The notes under the pieces were generated by a model. That model did no database searches. It was not told the DNA's origin and was given only the letters and a program-made list of their open reading frames with translations. The translations under genes were made by a program, and so were the position numbers. From Bacteroidota bacterium (GTDB lineage Bacteria; Bacteroidota; Bacteroidia; 2-12-FULL-35-15): a stretch of DNA of 61,204 nt. The DNA is taken from assembly GCA_021323165.1 (NCBI GenBank), contig JAJTCJ010000023.1:1-61204 (forward strand), in the 5' to 3' direction. Of the stretch, positions 7,106 through 16,121 are shown one piece after another (position 1 is the stretch's first letter; each line of letters begins with the position of its first letter).

Positions 7106-7903
7106 ATGGAAATAAATTTACAAACTCTTTGCCAGGATGTCTGCGCTCTAAGCAGACAAACCGGTGAGTTTATCCGCGCTGAACGGAAGAAATTCTCTTC
7201 CGGCAAAGTGGAAATAAAAGGAAAAAATGATTTTGTTTCTTATGTAGATAAAGGCTCTGAAAAGCTTTTAGTTGAGGCGCTGTCAAAATTTTTACCTGAA
7301 TCAGGTTTTATTGCTGAAGAAGGAACTTCCACAAAAAAAGGTGACGTTTATAACTGGATCATCGATCCATTGGATGGCACAACTAATTTTATTCATGGTA
7401 TCCCATGCTATGCGATCAGCATTGCCCTGATGAGAAATGAAGAACTTGTGATGGGGGTTATCTATGAAGTAAATCTGGATGAATGTTTTTATGCATGGGA
7501 AGGCAGCAAAGCCTTTATGAATGGCGATGAGATAAGCGTCTCATCAGCTCCGAAATTGTCTGATTCCCTTATCGCGACAGGCTTCCCCTATTATGATTAT
7601 AACAGGATGGATGAATACATGAAAGTATTTCAGCATTTCATGAAAACTACACGAGGACTAAGAAGGCTTGGTTCTGCTGCAACAGATCTTGCTTATGTGG
7701 CTTGCGGGAGATTCGAAGGTTTTTATGAATATAGTCTGCAGCCCTGGGATGTAGCTGCAGGAGCATTCATTGTAAAACAAGCCGGTGGAAAAGTAACTGA
7801 TTTTTCAGGCGGGAAAAATTTTATCTTTGGAAAGGAAATAATTGCGGGGAACACCGCCTGCTTCAATGAATTTTCAGACGCAATAAAGCTTTACTTTAAA
7901 TGA
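7106..7903 (+). CDS. inositol monophosphatase family protein (SuhB-like)
   Basis: This is a cytosolic Mg2+-dependent phosphatase of the inositol monophosphatase/SuhB family, 265 residues, a normal length. Metal-binding motifs are all present: the Glu of IAEEGTS, the core WIIDPLDGTTNF, and the C-terminal WDVAAGAFIVKQAGG. Substrate could be inositol-1-phosphate or a related sugar phosphate; the sequence alone does not decide. ATG 7106 is preferred because a promoter lies directly upstream. Its stop overlaps the start of a 39-residue membrane peptide gene as ATGA, so the two are probably translated together. Confidence 0.9.
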   Translation: MEINLQTLCQDVCALSRQTGEFIRAERKKFSSGKVEIKGKNDFVSYVDKGSEKLLVEALSKFLPESGFIAEEGTSTKKGDVYNWIIDPLDGTTNFIHGIPCYAISIALMRNEELVMGVIYEVNLDECFYAWEGSKAFMNGDEISVSSAPKLSDSLIATGFPYYDYNRMDEYMKVFQHFMKTTRGLRRLGSAATDLAYVACGRFEGFYEYSLQPWDVAAGAFIVKQAGGKVTDFSGGKNFIFGKEIIAGNTACFNEFSDAIKLYFK

Positions 7904-8019
7904 CAGAAAAAAATAAACCCAAAAACACCTGGGATTATATCAAAATATATTTTCCTGATATCTGGCAATACCTGGTTATCATTTTGGCTGCCATCATTGC
8001 AGCGATCTTTATACTTTAG
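7900..8019 (+). CDS. small single-span membrane protein, 39 aa
   Basis: The ATG at 7900 overlaps the stop of the inositol monophosphatase gene (ATGA). The product starts polar (MTEKNKPKNTWDYIK) and ends in one hydrophobic helix of about 17 residues (YLVIILAAIIAAIFIL). It is therefore a small inner-membrane protein with a cytoplasmic N-terminus, or it may be a chance ORF. The stop-start overlap and clean charge/hydrophobic split favour a real gene. Its end overlaps the last 11 bases of the convergent patatin gene. No known family is recognised. Confidence 0.5.
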   Translation: MTEKNKPKNTWDYIKIYFPDIWQYLVIILAAIIAAIFIL

Positions 8020-9043
8020 GATTCTTTAATAAAAATTCAACAGCCTTTTCCAGTTCTGCGTCAAACTTTTCAGCTGATGCTATTCCTGCTTCACTTAAAG
8101 CTTTTACATTTTCATCTGAAGCGTTATCCATAGTGCAATCAGCTTCACCCATATCAGGATCTATCCGTATGTAATTCTCTTTTTTATCAATTGCATCAAA
8201 GATCTGTTTTAACTGAAAATCGATCGTGTCGCTTGCTCCCGACATCATAATATCCAATACAGGTTCTATCCAGCCAAGAGATCCCCATCCGGCAGCTTTA
8301 TTATAATCGTATTTCTTTTTTACAGAACCCGTTCCGATAGACAACATAAACATATCCGTTGCAGTAACATTTTTAGATCCGTCCTGTTTCCAGAATCGAT
8401 GCCTCGCTTCTGCATAAGCACACAATGCCGGATTATTTGCAAACACTCCTCCGTCAACCAAAGGATAAGAAACACCGCTTAGAGACGAAACTCTGGCTGG
8501 TTCAAAATAAGTGGGGGCAGCCGATGTTGCTCTTGCAACATCTTTTACTAAATAATCATAACCCGGTTTATCAGCTGCATCATGTTGGGTAAAAAAATGT
8601 GTTGAACGATTATGAATATTGTAAGAAGTTATGATACATGGTTTAAGCAAACTGCTCAGCTTTGTATCATGGAAGTAATTTTCTAATATTGCTTCAATCG
8701 GGCCCGCAGGATATTTTTCCTCAGTAAAACCTCCGGTGGAATAAAGTCTGTGAGCAAGATCATTTTTAAAGATCTCTGCACCATGCTTTAAATAAAGATC
8801 TACTGCATTCTTCGCAGAAAACTTAGGGCGCGTAGGAGAATTTTCATCCGGACACAAATAAAGACATGTTAAAATGCCGCCTGTACTTGTTCCGGCAAAG
8901 AGATCAAAATAATCTGCAAGGTTTGCATTGGGATTATTTGAACGAAGCTTTAATTTTTGTTCAAGGGCCAACAGGATCTGTCCGGGAAGGATTCCCCGAA
9001 TTCCGCCTCCATCAATTGATAATATTCTTAAAAGCTGAGCCAT
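8009..9043 (-). CDS. patatin-like phospholipase
   Basis: This is a Ser-Asp dyad lipid acyl hydrolase. The oxyanion motif DGGGIRG is at residues 11-17, the nucleophile elbow GTSTG at 51-55 (Ser53), and the catalytic Asp in VDGGVFANNPA near residue 200. The 344-residue length and C-terminal region (WIEPVLDIMMSGASD) match the bacterial CapV/patatin type without extra domains. No signal peptide is visible, so it is cytosolic or peripheral. Some relatives are effectors of CBASS antiphage systems, but no cyclase or other CBASS gene is beside it, so a general lipid role is more likely. It starts back to back with the secreted protein at 9099. Confidence 0.9.
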   Translation of the reverse strand: MAQLLRILSIDGGGIRGILPGQILLALEQKLKLRSNNPNANLADYFDLFAGTSTGGILTCLYLCPDENSPTRPKFSAKNAVDLYLKHGAEIFKNDLAHRLYSTGGFTEEKYPAGPIEAILENYFHDTKLSSLLKPCIITSYNIHNRSTHFFTQHDAADKPGYDYLVKDVARATSAAPTYFEPARVSSLSGVSYPLVDGGVFANNPALCAYAEARHRFWKQDGSKNVTATDMFMLSIGTGSVKKKYDYNKAAGWGSLGWIEPVLDIMMSGASDTIDFQLKQIFDAIDKKENYIRIDPDMGEADCTMDNASDENVKALSEAGIASAEKFDAELEKAVEFLLKNPKV

Positions 9044-9098
9044 GAAATATTATAATTTGCTTTCCGTTAACGCCTATAGTAAATTTAAACAAAAAAGA

Positions 9099-9854
9099 AT
9101 GAAATCACTTATATTCCTCTTATTTTCATGTTCGTTTATTACTCTAAACGCGCAAACCAAAATAATTCATGTTCTTGTTGCACTTTGCGATAATGAGAGC
9201 CAGGGAATTGTTCCTGTTCCAAAAAAGATCGGCAATGGAAATGATCCTGATAATAATTTATACTGGGGATGCGGTTATGGCGTGAGGACCTTCTTTAAGA
9301 ACAGTGCAGAATGGAAAATGATCTCAAAGCGAAAACCCGTTTCTTCTGACATCCTGGAGCGTTGTATTTTCAAGCATATAACAAAAGATGCCTACATTGT
9401 TGCTGATGCCTATAAAGGTGATCGGATCAAAAAATGTAATGAAGAGTTCTTCCGAACCGCTTCAGGAAATTCTACGGATACACTAATGATCGCAAAACAA
9501 GTTATAGATCTCAATAAAGCACAGCTTATTTGTTATGTGGGACATGACGGATTAATGGACTTTGAAATTGATGAATATCCGAAGCAAAAGAACAATACTA
9601 AAAAAGATGTTTTCATACTTGCATGCGCATCGAAGGTTTATTACGGAAAAGGCTTGAAACAGTCAGGTGCCACTCCACTTCTGTGGACCACGAATTTAAT
9701 GTGCCCGGAAGCATATACTCTGAAAGCGGGTATTGATGGATGGCTGCAGAATGAAACAGGAACTCAGATCCATCTTCGTGCAGCAGAAGCGTATGATCAA
9801 TATCAGAAATGCGGATTAAGCGGTGCGAAGCGTTTATTCGCTACAGGCTGGTAA
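9099..9854 (+). CDS. secreted protein of unknown function
   Basis: The product has a clear signal peptide (MKSLIFLLFSCSFITLNAQ) when started at ATG 9099; an in-frame ATG at 9042 would bury that signal behind 19 residues, so 9099 is chosen. The mature protein, about 230 residues, has a distinctive start (IIHVLVALCDNESQGIVPVP) with NLYWGCGYGVRTFF after it. Later come YVGHDGLMDFEID and FILACASKVYYG, which look like an alpha/beta fold with a conserved Cys and His. The ACAS and GHDG motifs faintly recall caspase-fold peptidases, but I do not assign it to that family. I believe similar proteins occur in other Bacteroidota as uncharacterised. Confidence 0.65.
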   Translation: MKSLIFLLFSCSFITLNAQTKIIHVLVALCDNESQGIVPVPKKIGNGNDPDNNLYWGCGYGVRTFFKNSAEWKMISKRKPVSSDILERCIFKHITKDAYIVADAYKGDRIKKCNEEFFRTASGNSTDTLMIAKQVIDLNKAQLICYVGHDGLMDFEIDEYPKQKNNTKKDVFILACASKVYYGKGLKQSGATPLLWTTNLMCPEAYTLKAGIDGWLQNETGTQIHLRAAEAYDQYQKCGLSGAKRLFATGW

Positions 9855-11327
9855 TTAACTAAGCTGTTTCTTTATAGAAATGATCCATAAACCGATGAAG
9901 GTCAATAAACCATTCAGCAGCAATAATTCATATCCGAACTTATAACCGTTAAGCCAGGTTTCGGAGTTTTCTCTCAGGATATAACAGATCACGACTGATA
10001 ATACGGAAACTAAAGGAACCCATTTATCTTTTACTATGAGTTTTGTAAAAAGTCCGAACGTGAATAATCCCAATAGTGGTCCGTAAGTGTAAGCTGCAAC
10101 CGTAAATATCGCATCCAACACCGATGTTTTAGGAACCATTTCACATAAAATAATTGTGATCAGCAATATGAATGCAAAAGCTATATGAACCCAGTGACGA
10201 ACCTGTGTCTTCTTTTTTTCTGATTGTGCATTCTCATCCATTTTCAGAAAGTCGATGCAAAAAGATGTAGTAAGCGTTGTAAGGACCGAATCCGCACTTG
10301 AGAAAGTAGCAGCCGTTAAACCGACAATGAATACCACAGCTGCAAACACTCCTAAATTATTCAGAGCCAATGTTGGAAATACCTGATCGGTTACAACCTT
10401 TCCTGTGTCAGGATTTACAGGCAGCATTATTCCTTGTCTTTCTGCGTACATGTATAACATTGCCCCCAAAGAAACAAAGAACAGGTTTACAATTACCAGC
10501 ACGATACTGAACCAGTAAATATTCTTTTGAGCATCGCCAAGACTCTTGCAGCTTAAATTCTTCTGCATCATGTTCTGATCAAGGCCGGTCATAACAACCG
10601 CAATAAAAGCACCGCTGAAAAATTGCTTGAAAAAATAATTCTTCTCTCTCCAGTCCCAGAAAAAGATTTGTGAGAATCGACTGTGTTTAACTTCTGAGAT
10701 CACGTCCACTAAACCTAGATCCAGTTGTGACATTATCGCAATTATAGATAAAACAACTCCTAACAGCAGCAAACCGGATTGCAAAGTATCAGTCCAAACG
10801 AGAGTTTTAATACCGCCACGGTAAGTATAAAGCAGCATAAGAATTATAATGATTGCAACTGTTATCACAAACGGAACATTATCTCTGAAAATAAAATAAT
10901 GTAAAACTCCGGCAGCGAGAAAGAGTCGCAAGGCGGCCCCAATAATGCGTGAGATCAGGAAATAAAATGATCCCGTTTTTTGCGAATAATTACCGAAACG
11001 TCCCTGCAGATAACTATAGATCGAAGTAAGATTTAATCTGTAATAAACCGGCAACAAAACTTTTGCAATTATAAAATATCCGAAAAGATATCCCAATACC
11101 AACTGCATGTATGAGAACTGGTTACTGCTCACTGTGCCAGGTAATGATATAAATGTAACACCCGATAATGAATCACCAATCATCCCGAATGCAACAGCAT
11201 ACCATGGAGATGATTTATTACCCAGAAAATAAGCGTCATTCCCAGCATTCCGTGAAGTATACCAGGCGATCATCATTAAAAGACCAAAATAACCGAAAAT
11301 GCTGAGTATTATTATTAATGGAGACAT
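9855..11327 (-). CDS. sodium:solute symporter (SSS family)
   Basis: This is an inner-membrane Na+-coupled transporter of the SSS/SLC5 family. About 13 hydrophobic helices are visible across 490 residues, the usual size. The N-terminus (YTSRNAGNDAYFLGNKSSPW) and the stretch GMIGDSLSGVTFISLPG are characteristic of family members with the LeuT fold. A further typical motif is VGLTAATFSSADSVLTTLTT, the Na2-site region. The substrate (sugar, amino acid, sialic acid and others) cannot be told from sequence. It is convergent with the secreted protein gene at 9099, which ends one base before it. Confidence 0.9.
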   Translation of the reverse strand: MSPLIIILSIFGYFGLLMMIAWYTSRNAGNDAYFLGNKSSPWYAVAFGMIGDSLSGVTFISLPGTVSSNQFSYMQLVLGYLFGYFIIAKVLLPVYYRLNLTSIYSYLQGRFGNYSQKTGSFYFLISRIIGAALRLFLAAGVLHYFIFRDNVPFVITVAIIIILMLLYTYRGGIKTLVWTDTLQSGLLLLGVVLSIIAIMSQLDLGLVDVISEVKHSRFSQIFFWDWREKNYFFKQFFSGAFIAVVMTGLDQNMMQKNLSCKSLGDAQKNIYWFSIVLVIVNLFFVSLGAMLYMYAERQGIMLPVNPDTGKVVTDQVFPTLALNNLGVFAAVVFIVGLTAATFSSADSVLTTLTTSFCIDFLKMDENAQSEKKKTQVRHWVHIAFAFILLITIILCEMVPKTSVLDAIFTVAAYTYGPLLGLFTFGLFTKLIVKDKWVPLVSVLSVVICYILRENSETWLNGYKFGYELLLLNGLLTFIGLWIISIKKQLS

Positions 11328-11424
11328 GAGCTGATTTAGGTATATAAATCAAAATAAAGAAATTAAAGCCAGTTCCCCACTTCATGCATTTTTAGTATAT
11401 TAACAAAGTTTTTCACATTGGAAC

Positions 11425-12168
11425 ATGAGCAAAAAAAGCTTCTTAGCGTTTACTCTACTTTTTCTGGTTGCAACTTCTGCATCCTTCCTGACGTTTTCAT
11501 TTAAGAACAAAGCTTCCGCAGATACATTACTTCGCGTTGAAACAAGAAAAACAACTTCCGGAAACAACTACACTATAATTTATCAGGGAACATTGAAAAT
11601 GGATGTGAGTCTGATTCGCCCTGATAAAAAAGATAAGAGTATTTTGCTCTGCATCCCAGCAGCTTATACCGATCTTACGACCTTAAAGGTCGATGGATTG
11701 TTCATTGACAAAGGAACTGTATATAACCGAAATAAAGTAAACACAAGTTTAGGTGGAGCAATAAAAATTGTAAATGGAGCATTCGAAATATTTCCAAGCA
11801 ACAAAGGGAAACTATTGAATGACTCACTGATTAACCTGCTAATCAATAAAAAAGGCTCTTTGTTTCAACAAATCCAGATGATTGAAAAAGGCAAACCTGC
11901 CAGATATAAAGATGTTAAAGAGTTTCAGCGCAGAGCTATCGTTAAACTTAAAGGAAATAAAACCGCGGTGATTGAATCGTATGAACATATTACACTTTCT
12001 GCATTCACCAAAGACCTTCTTGAACTGGGTGCATATGATGCTTTATACACGGATATGGGCTCATGGGATGAAGGTTGGTATAAACAAAATAATGAAGTAA
12101 TAACGATCGGCAGGATCAGGAGCCAGACGGATAAACAATGTAACTGGGTCGTTTTAAAGATAAACTGA
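11425..12168 (+). CDS. exported protein, possibly phosphodiester-glycosidase-like
   Basis: This 247-residue protein has an N-terminal signal or anchor (LAFTLLFLVATSASFLTF). The mature part carries GGAIKIVNGAFEIFPSNKG and, near the C-terminus, YDALYTDMGSWDEGWYK. These recall the NGG and DGG-like motifs of DUF2233 / phosphodiester glycosidase proteins, but the match is loose and remains a guess. It is followed after five bases by an asparagine synthase gene, so it could belong to the glycan operon or simply precede it. Confidence 0.6.
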   Translation: MSKKSFLAFTLLFLVATSASFLTFSFKNKASADTLLRVETRKTTSGNNYTIIYQGTLKMDVSLIRPDKKDKSILLCIPAAYTDLTTLKVDGLFIDKGTVYNRNKVNTSLGGAIKIVNGAFEIFPSNKGKLLNDSLINLLINKKGSLFQQIQMIEKGKPARYKDVKEFQRRAIVKLKGNKTAVIESYEHITLSAFTKDLLELGAYDALYTDMGSWDEGWYKQNNEVITIGRIRSQTDKQCNWVVLKIN

Positions 12169-12173
12169 AAGAT

Positions 12174-14075
12174 ATGTGCGGGATCACAGGAATGTTAGCC
12201 TTCAACGATGAAGGTAAAAAGTATTTAAAACATATAAATACAGCTACTGCCTGCCTTAAAAAAAGAGGTCCGGATGGAGACGGAATTTTCATACATAATA
12301 ACGCAGCTCTTGGTCATAGAAGATTATCTATAATTGACACAAGTGATCTTGCCTCACAGCCTTTTACAGATCTCAGCGGTCGGTATACGATCGTTTTTAA
12401 CGGAGAAGTCTTTAACTATAAGGAGTTAAGAAAAGAACTCATTGCAAAAGGAATATCGTTCCGTTCGCAAAGTGATACTGAAGTTCTATTGTATTTATTT
12501 ATTGCTGATAAGGAAAAGTGTTTATCAAAACTGGACGGGGAATTTGCTTTTGCGATATATGATAATCAAAAGGAAGAACTCTTTATTGCTCGAGACCGTT
12601 TTGGTATTAAACCATTGTATTATTATAAGGATAGCGAGCGGTTTGTTTTTGCTTCCGAAATAAAATCCCTCATTGCTTTCGAGGTTCCCAAGATCATAGA
12701 TAAGTCTTCACTGGAAACCTATTTTCATCTCAATTATATTCCTTCGCCCTACTCCATCTTTGAAAATGTTTTTAAATTAAGTTCAGGACAATTTCTTAAG
12801 ATTAACTTCAAGGAAGAAATAAAAAAAGACAGCTATTATAACATCCCATATTCTGAAAATCAGCATTCTTACTCTGATTATGATTCGGCTCAGAAAGAAT
12901 TAAGATCATTGCTTGAACATTCAGTGCAGCAGAGAATGATCGCGGATGTCCCCTTGGGAACCTTTCTCAGCGGAGGCATAGACTCTTCTGTAATAACTGC
13001 TATTGCAGCTCAAAACACCCAGAAGCTTAATACCTTTTCAATCGGTTATAAGGATGAACCATTATTTGATGAAACTTATTTTGCGCAATTAGTTGCAAAA
13101 AAATACAAAACCGAGCATACAGTATTTCAGCTTACAAATGAGGATCTGTATGCGGATCTTCACCATGTACTTGATTATATTGATGAGCCATTTGCAGATT
13201 CATCCGCCTTAGCTGTAAGTATTCTTTGTATGCATACAAAAAAGCAGGTGACCGTTGCTCTATCAGGTGATGGTGCTGATGAGATCTTTGCCGGTTACAA
13301 CAAACATGCTGCTGAATTAAAAGCCAGACAAAGCGGTTTAAAAGCACAATTAGTGAAAGCATCTTATCCCATTCTAAAACAATTACCTAAATCCAGAAAT
13401 ACTAAGACCGGAAATAAAATTCGCCAGCTTGAAAAATTTGCGGAAGGAATGAAATTAAGTGAAAAAGAACGTTACTGGAAATGGGCTAAATGGGCGGGAT
13501 TTACTTCAAAAGAAATTTTCACTTCCGACTATAACAAAAGTTTAGATCATAAAGATTCTGAAAAGAGAAAAAGAGACATCCTTAAAAATCTTAATGATGA
13601 TTACAATTCTGTATTACTTACTGATATGAAACTGGTATTAGAAAATGATATGCTTGTAAAGGTGGACAGAATGAGTATGAGCAGAAGCCTTGAAGTAAGA
13701 GTCCCTTTCCTTGACCATAAAATAGTTGATTTCGCTTTTTCTTTGCCTGCGGAATACAAGATCGATAATAAACAAAGAAAGAAAATACTTAAGGATGCTT
13801 ACAGAAAAGATCTTCCTGCTGAATTATACAACCGAGGAAAAAAAGGGTTTGAAGTTCCTCTTTTAAAATGGTTCAGGACAGACCTTAAAAGCATGATCAC
13901 AAATGAACTTCTTTCAGATAGTTTTATTAAAGAACAGAACATCTTTGACGCTGAGACAATAAAAGAACTGAAAATGAAATTGTTCAGTAAAAATCCTGAT
14001 GATGCTGTTGAGAAGGTATGGGCATTGATCGTTTTTCAATATTGGTGGAAGAAAACATATCCTGAACGTGTTTAG
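12174..14075 (+). CDS. asnB: glutamine-dependent asparagine synthase, paralogue 1
   Basis: This enzyme has two domains. The class II glutaminase has nucleophile Cys2 (MCGITG) and the RGPDGDG loop. The C-terminal synthetase has the pyrophosphate loop LSGGIDSS near residues 265-271 and the MSRSLEVRVPFLDH motif. At 633 residues it is of normal AsnB length. In glycan clusters such proteins often amidate uronic acids or make unusual amino acids rather than asparagine; here it precedes a glycosyltransferase and the Wza/Wzc genes, so either role is possible. Two further paralogues lie at 41264 and 52240. Confidence 0.93.
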   Translation: MCGITGMLAFNDEGKKYLKHINTATACLKKRGPDGDGIFIHNNAALGHRRLSIIDTSDLASQPFTDLSGRYTIVFNGEVFNYKELRKELIAKGISFRSQSDTEVLLYLFIADKEKCLSKLDGEFAFAIYDNQKEELFIARDRFGIKPLYYYKDSERFVFASEIKSLIAFEVPKIIDKSSLETYFHLNYIPSPYSIFENVFKLSSGQFLKINFKEEIKKDSYYNIPYSENQHSYSDYDSAQKELRSLLEHSVQQRMIADVPLGTFLSGGIDSSVITAIAAQNTQKLNTFSIGYKDEPLFDETYFAQLVAKKYKTEHTVFQLTNEDLYADLHHVLDYIDEPFADSSALAVSILCMHTKKQVTVALSGDGADEIFAGYNKHAAELKARQSGLKAQLVKASYPILKQLPKSRNTKTGNKIRQLEKFAEGMKLSEKERYWKWAKWAGFTSKEIFTSDYNKSLDHKDSEKRKRDILKNLNDDYNSVLLTDMKLVLENDMLVKVDRMSMSRSLEVRVPFLDHKIVDFAFSLPAEYKIDNKQRKKILKDAYRKDLPAELYNRGKKGFEVPLLKWFRTDLKSMITNELLSDSFIKEQNIFDAETIKELKMKLFSKNPDDAVEKVWALIVFQYWWKKTYPERV

Positions 14076-14101
14076 TGTTTTGAAAAGAATCTATATCAAA
14101 A

Positions 14102-15286
14102 ATGATAAAAGTACTTCGTATAATTAATCGTTTTAACCTGGGTGGTCCAACATATAACGTTGCATATCTTACGAGATATATGTCAGCAGAGTATGAAACC
14201 CTTCTTGTAGGAGGCGCTAAAGATGCATCAGAAGAAAGTTCCGATTTCATTCTTGACAACCTTGGCTTAAAGCCTGTTATCATTGAAGAAATGATGAGAG
14301 AGATCGATTTGAAGAACGATTACCTCGCCTACAAAAAATTAAAAAAGATCATTCAGGAATTCAAACCTGATATTGTACATACACATGCTTCAAAAGCAGG
14401 GACTTTAGGCCGCCTCGCAGCGTTTTCATGCAAGGTACCGGTAATTGTACATACGTTTCACGGGCATGTTTTTCATTCCTATTTTGGAAAATTAAAAACA
14501 ACTTTTTATAAAAACATAGAACGATATCTAGCTAAAAGATCCACTGCGATAATTGCAATAAGTGAAATACAAAAACAAGAGCTTGTCAAAACTCACAGGA
14601 TCTGCCAGGCAGAAAAAACGCATGTGATTCCACTTGGATTTGACTTAAGCCGTTTTCAGGAAAATCTTGATGAGAAAAGGAAAATGTTCCGGGAAAAATA
14701 TGCCTTAAAAGATGATGAACTTGTGATCTCAATTATAGGCAGACTTGTCCCGGTTAAGAACCATGAATTATTCCTTGAATCACTTAAAATTGTTTCCGAA
14801 AAAACATCACGTAAGTTAAGAGCTTTAATTATAGGAGATGGAGAGTCACGGTCTGAAATCGAATCAAAAGCAACTGAACTCGGGATCCAATATGGTTCAG
14901 GAGAAAAAAACGGATCCTTTCTGATATTTACTTCATGGATAAAGGAAATCGATATTGCATTAGCCGGAAGCGATGTCATAGTGCTAACCTCTTTCAACGA
15001 AGGAACGCCTGTAAGCCTGATCGAAGCACAGGCTGCAGGGAAACCAATTATATCGACCAATGTGGGAGGAATTGAAAATGTTGTGATTCCCGGAACCACA
15101 GCTCTGCTTGCCGAAAACAATGATCCGGTAAAATTCGCAGAGTTGGTATTGAGGGTCACGGAAAATGATCAATTAAGAAAATCTATGAGTGAAAATGGAT
15201 GGCTGCATGTAAAAGAAAAGTTTCATTATACACGTTTGGTTTCTGATATGGAAAAACTTTATAAAAAACTTCTAAAAATCGAGTAA
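14102..15286 (+). CDS. glycosyltransferase, GT4 family
   Basis: This is a GT-B fold cytosolic enzyme that adds a sugar from a nucleotide donor to a lipid-linked glycan. The N-terminal domain has the Gly-rich acceptor loop (RFNLGGPTYNVAYL) and DIVHTHASKAGTLGRLAA. The C-terminal donor domain has VISIIGRLVPVKNHELFLES and the E-x7-E element (SFNEGTPVSLIEAQAAGKPI). At 394 residues it is of usual length. Donor and linkage are unknown. It follows asnB by 26 bases and precedes the Wza-like gene, whose own promoter lies in the gap. Confidence 0.9.
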   Translation: MIKVLRIINRFNLGGPTYNVAYLTRYMSAEYETLLVGGAKDASEESSDFILDNLGLKPVIIEEMMREIDLKNDYLAYKKLKKIIQEFKPDIVHTHASKAGTLGRLAAFSCKVPVIVHTFHGHVFHSYFGKLKTTFYKNIERYLAKRSTAIIAISEIQKQELVKTHRICQAEKTHVIPLGFDLSRFQENLDEKRKMFREKYALKDDELVISIIGRLVPVKNHELFLESLKIVSEKTSRKLRALIIGDGESRSEIESKATELGIQYGSGEKNGSFLIFTSWIKEIDIALAGSDVIVLTSFNEGTPVSLIEAQAAGKPIISTNVGGIENVVIPGTTALLAENNDPVKFAELVLRVTENDQLRKSMSENGWLHVKEKFHYTRLVSDMEKLYKKLLKIE

Positions 15287-15296
15287 TTCCATCATT

Positions 15297-15329
15297 TTGA
15301 AGGGGGTTCGGGAATATTTGTTAAATTTG
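15297..15329 (+). promoter_or_regulatory. Bacteroidota promoter for the polysaccharide export operon
   Basis: TTG at 15297-15299 and TAAATTTG at 15322-15329 are 22 bases apart, fitting the -33/-7 consensus. The motif ends 20 bases before the ATG at 15350 and probably drives the Wza-Wzc-rfbC-WecA-transglycosylase series. Confidence 0.65.
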
Positions 15330-15349
15330 CTCTACAAGAACAAATATTT

Positions 15350-16114
15350 ATGCGCAAACTGCTTTTACTCCTAGGTATTTGCCTGTTATTCACGGGCTGC
15401 GGATGGTTAAATCCGAATATAATGCTGAAAACTCCGAAAGGATTTCAATACACAAAATTTTCTGATTCGATGGATTCGAAAGAATACAAAATATCACCTA
15501 ATGATCTTATTGAATTCAGTCTATACTCCAATGAAGGCTTTAAGCTTGTGGATCTTACTTCTCTTAACACTAACAATACTGGATACCGTTTTGAGAATTC
15601 TCTTGTTTATCTTATTGAAACTGATGGTTTTTGTAAATTACCTATATTGGGAAGAACTAAACTTAGCGGGCTTACAATTAAAGAAGTCGAAGTGTTAATG
15701 GAAGATAAATATTCTTCATACTACATCAAACCTTATGTAATTGTCAGAGTTCAAAATAAAAGGGTCATTGTGTTTCCTGGAAGTGCCGGCGATGCTAAAG
15801 TTATTCCTTTAAAAAACACCAACACCACACTTATCGAGGCAATCGCTTTGGCTGGAGGAATAGCAGATGACGGTAAAGCTCGTCAAGTTAAATTGATTAG
15901 GGAAAATGCAGATAAACATGATGTTTATCTTATTGATCTTTCGAGAATAGAGGGAATTCAAAAAGCAACCATGGTAGTTCAGGCAAATGATATTATTTAT
16001 ATTGAACCAAGACGAAAGATCAGTTCAAAGATCGTACAGGAACTTGCTCCTATAGTTAGCATTTTGACAAGCTTATTTATTATTTTCACATATTCCCAGG
16101 CTGTCAGCAGATAG
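15350..16114 (+). CDS. polysaccharide export outer-membrane lipoprotein (Wza-like)
   Basis: This is a periplasmic/outer-membrane exporter subunit for capsule or exopolysaccharide. The lipobox LFTGC places the lipidated Cys at about residue 17. A Poly_export domain follows (YKISPNDLIEFSLYSNEG, then SGLTIKEVEVLMEDKYSSYY) and a SLBB-like beta-grasp segment (VIVFPGSAGDAKVIPL to LAGGIADDGKARQVKLI). The C-terminus has a hydrophobic segment (LAPIVSILTSLFIIFTY), the likely membrane helix. Length 254 is short compared with E. coli Wza (379) but usual for Bacteroidota. It is followed eight bases later by its Wzc partner. Confidence 0.9.
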   Translation: MRKLLLLLGICLLFTGCGWLNPNIMLKTPKGFQYTKFSDSMDSKEYKISPNDLIEFSLYSNEGFKLVDLTSLNTNNTGYRFENSLVYLIETDGFCKLPILGRTKLSGLTIKEVEVLMEDKYSSYYIKPYVIVRVQNKRVIVFPGSAGDAKVIPLKNTNTTLIEAIALAGGIADDGKARQVKLIRENADKHDVYLIDLSRIEGIQKATMVVQANDIIYIEPRRKISSKIVQELAPIVSILTSLFIIFTYSQAVSR

Positions 16115-16121
16115 TAAAGCC

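Noticed and set aside
8009-9854. CBASS-type defence pair (patatin effector plus neighbour)
   Set aside because: The patatin has typical catalytic motifs, but there is no cyclic-nucleotide synthase nearby and the neighbour is a secreted protein transcribed divergently.
14656-15172. Minus-strand ORFs opposite the GT4 gene
   Set aside because: They lie wholly within a well-recognised glycosyltransferase on the other strand and show no family features.
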